The notes beneath the pieces are model-generated. The model did no database searches, had not been told where the DNA came from, and worked only from the letters and a program-made list of their open reading frames with translations. Position numbers and translations under genes: made by a program. Positions 62,878-64,000 of a stretch of DNA of 64,000 bases are shown here, piece after piece. Source of the DNA: Bolinopsis microptera (Eukaryota > Ctenophora > Tentaculata > Lobata > Bolinopsidae); assembly GCF_026151205.1 (NCBI RefSeq), contig NC_087075.1, positions 1 to 64,000 on the forward strand, in the 5' to 3' direction. The stretch's first letter is position 1; each line of letters starts with the position of its first letter.

Positions 62878-64000
62878 GTTTTGAATGACACAGCAGAGTC
62901 GGTTTGTCCTTCAACAAACAGTCCTGAAATAGGTGGCAATGTTGGGTTAACAACCTGCAGGATAGAGGCTTCAAAAGTAGGGCTACTGGAGGAAACATCA
63001 TTCCTCAAAGATAGAGCAGCTCTTCTTCTACCACTCCCGCCTGATGACACGTATAATTTCCCTGCTTGTGGTGTGAACAAACGCGCACCTCCTGTAAAAG
63101 CCTTGTTTGCTGATCAGGTGGAGAGATGTGGTGACTTGCCAGAGTGCGTTACCGTGGTTACTAAGACTGCTAGGAGACCACTATTCGTTATCAGACTTGC
63201 TAAGAGTCTGCGGAAACAGTTTAAACTTGACCTTCCTATGATAGTTATTGACGACGGTCCTGAAGGTTATAGCTCTGAGATAATGGATGAGATTACATCG
63301 AAAATAGATGGCACCCAGCACCTCAACTACTGGCAGAGATTAAAGGCCCTAGATCTGATGTCATTGCAAAGAAGAAGAGAACGGTATTTAATCATCAACA
63401 TGTGGAAAGTTCTGCATTGCAAGTGCCCTAATGATATTGGTATCCAGTTCTCGGTGACTCTCAGACATGGTCAAAAAGCAGTTGTGCCCAGTATAGCTAA
63501 GTCCAGCAGTCAACGTAATCAAGCACTACATGACAACTCATTTGCAGTCACTGGACCTCGATTATGGAATGTAATCCCAACACATATGCACACCATCGAG
63601 GATCCTATGCAATTCAAAGCAGCTTTAACGAACTTTGTGAAGTCATTTCCGGACGAGCCTCCAGCTCCAGGATACAGCCGTCGGAATGGAAACTCCTTGC
63701 TTGATTGGAGTGGTGATAAAACAGTTTCTACACTGTCCGGGGGGTCGACTTTTTCGATGGCCCGATAGAGGATTCTATGAAACCCTACAAAGTAACAAAG
63801 TAAGTAGAGATCGCCAAGTTCCCTAATATATGCAATACGTCATCTCCTCTCCAGATCTAGGCATTGCCGAGGGGAGGAATATCTAGGTCTACGAATGGTG
63901 AAGACTAAATATTTCTTCCTATTAGATGATGATATGGTCGCTACAGAGAGAACAGAAGTTACTAAATTGGTGGAGATATTGGACACCACCGACACCACTC
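62878..64000 (+). pseudogene. B4GALNT-like glycosyltransferase piece, interrupted by a LINE fragment, runs off the window
   Basis: An exon seems to start after TTATTTTTCAG (62877). It encodes ECVTVVTKTARRPLFVIRLA and LDLPMIVIDDGPEG (to about 63290). After the LINE piece it continues with QYVISSPDLGIAEGRN and, one frame away, MVKTKYFFLLDDDMVATER and VTKLVEILDTT (63840-64000). VTVVTKT, VIDDG and LLDDDMV in this order are those of GT-A enzymes of the beta-1,4-N-acetylgalactosaminyltransferase (GM2-synthase) type. DDD would bind the metal and UDP-sugar in the Golgi lumen. The frame break near 63890 and the LINE insert suggest a pseudogene or a mis-spliced exon. Upstream membrane anchor not found. 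Confidence 0.65.
63290..63770 (+). mobile_element. LINE C-terminal fragment inside the glycosyltransferase
   Basis: The frame reads HLNYWQRLKALDLMSLQRRRE, then YLIINMWKVLHCKCPNDIG, FAVTGPRLWNVIP, PMQFKAALTNFVKSFPDEPP and GYSRRNGNSLLDW. This is the common ending of CR1/Rex/jockey-type LINE proteins. It is joined in frame to the glycosyltransferase sequence before it. Boundaries are approximate and no target duplication was recognised. Confidence 0.75.

Overview
The window looks like a gene-poor, transposon-dense stretch of an invertebrate (metazoan) nuclear genome. The signs are AT-rich DNA, spliced small secreted genes with GT..AG introns, many LINE and Penelope-like retroelements, MITEs, long microsatellites and short CCCTAA motifs. 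Two secreted six-cysteine ShK-type peptide genes suggest a cnidarian, but this is inference. There are no operons and no bacterial features.

Layout. 1-37.6 kb is a nested stack of mobile elements. A CR1/jockey-like LINE (LINE-A) is split in two: 5' part about 0.87-6.4 kb, 3' part 36.1-37.6 kb. Its endonuclease region is interrupted by a 3.7-kb DNA transposon (1599-5301; 8-bp target duplication, about 268-bp terminal inverted repeats, FEN1/XPG-like ORF), which itself carries a Harbinger-type MITE. A second LINE on the minus strand (LINE-B) lies inside LINE-A and is itself split (6444-8112 and 31446-36091) by a 23.3-kb block with a 6-bp target duplication. That block holds an apparently intact two-ORF LINE (LINE-C, 9.3-16 kb) whose ORF1 fuses an AlkB-like dioxygenase to an SGNH hydrolase. 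It also holds Harbinger-like inverted elements with long G runs, a satellite array (18-21.3 kb), a 2.2-kb element at TTAA, an RTE-like LINE relic (LINE-D) and a decayed Penelope-like element.

37.6-41 kb holds a tRNA-derived SINE and an RTE-like LINE (LINE-E) ending in a 10-bp tandem repeat. 41.1-55.4 kb is a tandem segmental duplication. Each copy has a LINE-F 3' fragment, 268-bp tandem repeats, an inverted LINE-E tail, one two-exon ShK peptide gene and an 11-bp minisatellite. Copy 1 also has a Penelope-like element in inverted arrangement (41334-45233) and insertion X. Copy 2 has insertion Y. X (a second inverted copy lies at 58.6-59.5 kb) and Y share an unusual design: a three-hairpin cloverleaf beside a body bounded by inverted repeats, with a CCCGCT/AGCGGG motif cluster at the far end.

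55.4-64 kb has a 57-bp tandem repeat, a hAT-like MITE, the second X copy, a (TG)n tract, two LINE fragments and, at the right edge, part of a B4GALNT-like glycosyltransferase gene with a LINE fragment lodged in it. The only likely host genes are the two ShK peptide genes and this glycosyltransferase piece; nearly everything else is mobile or repetitive.
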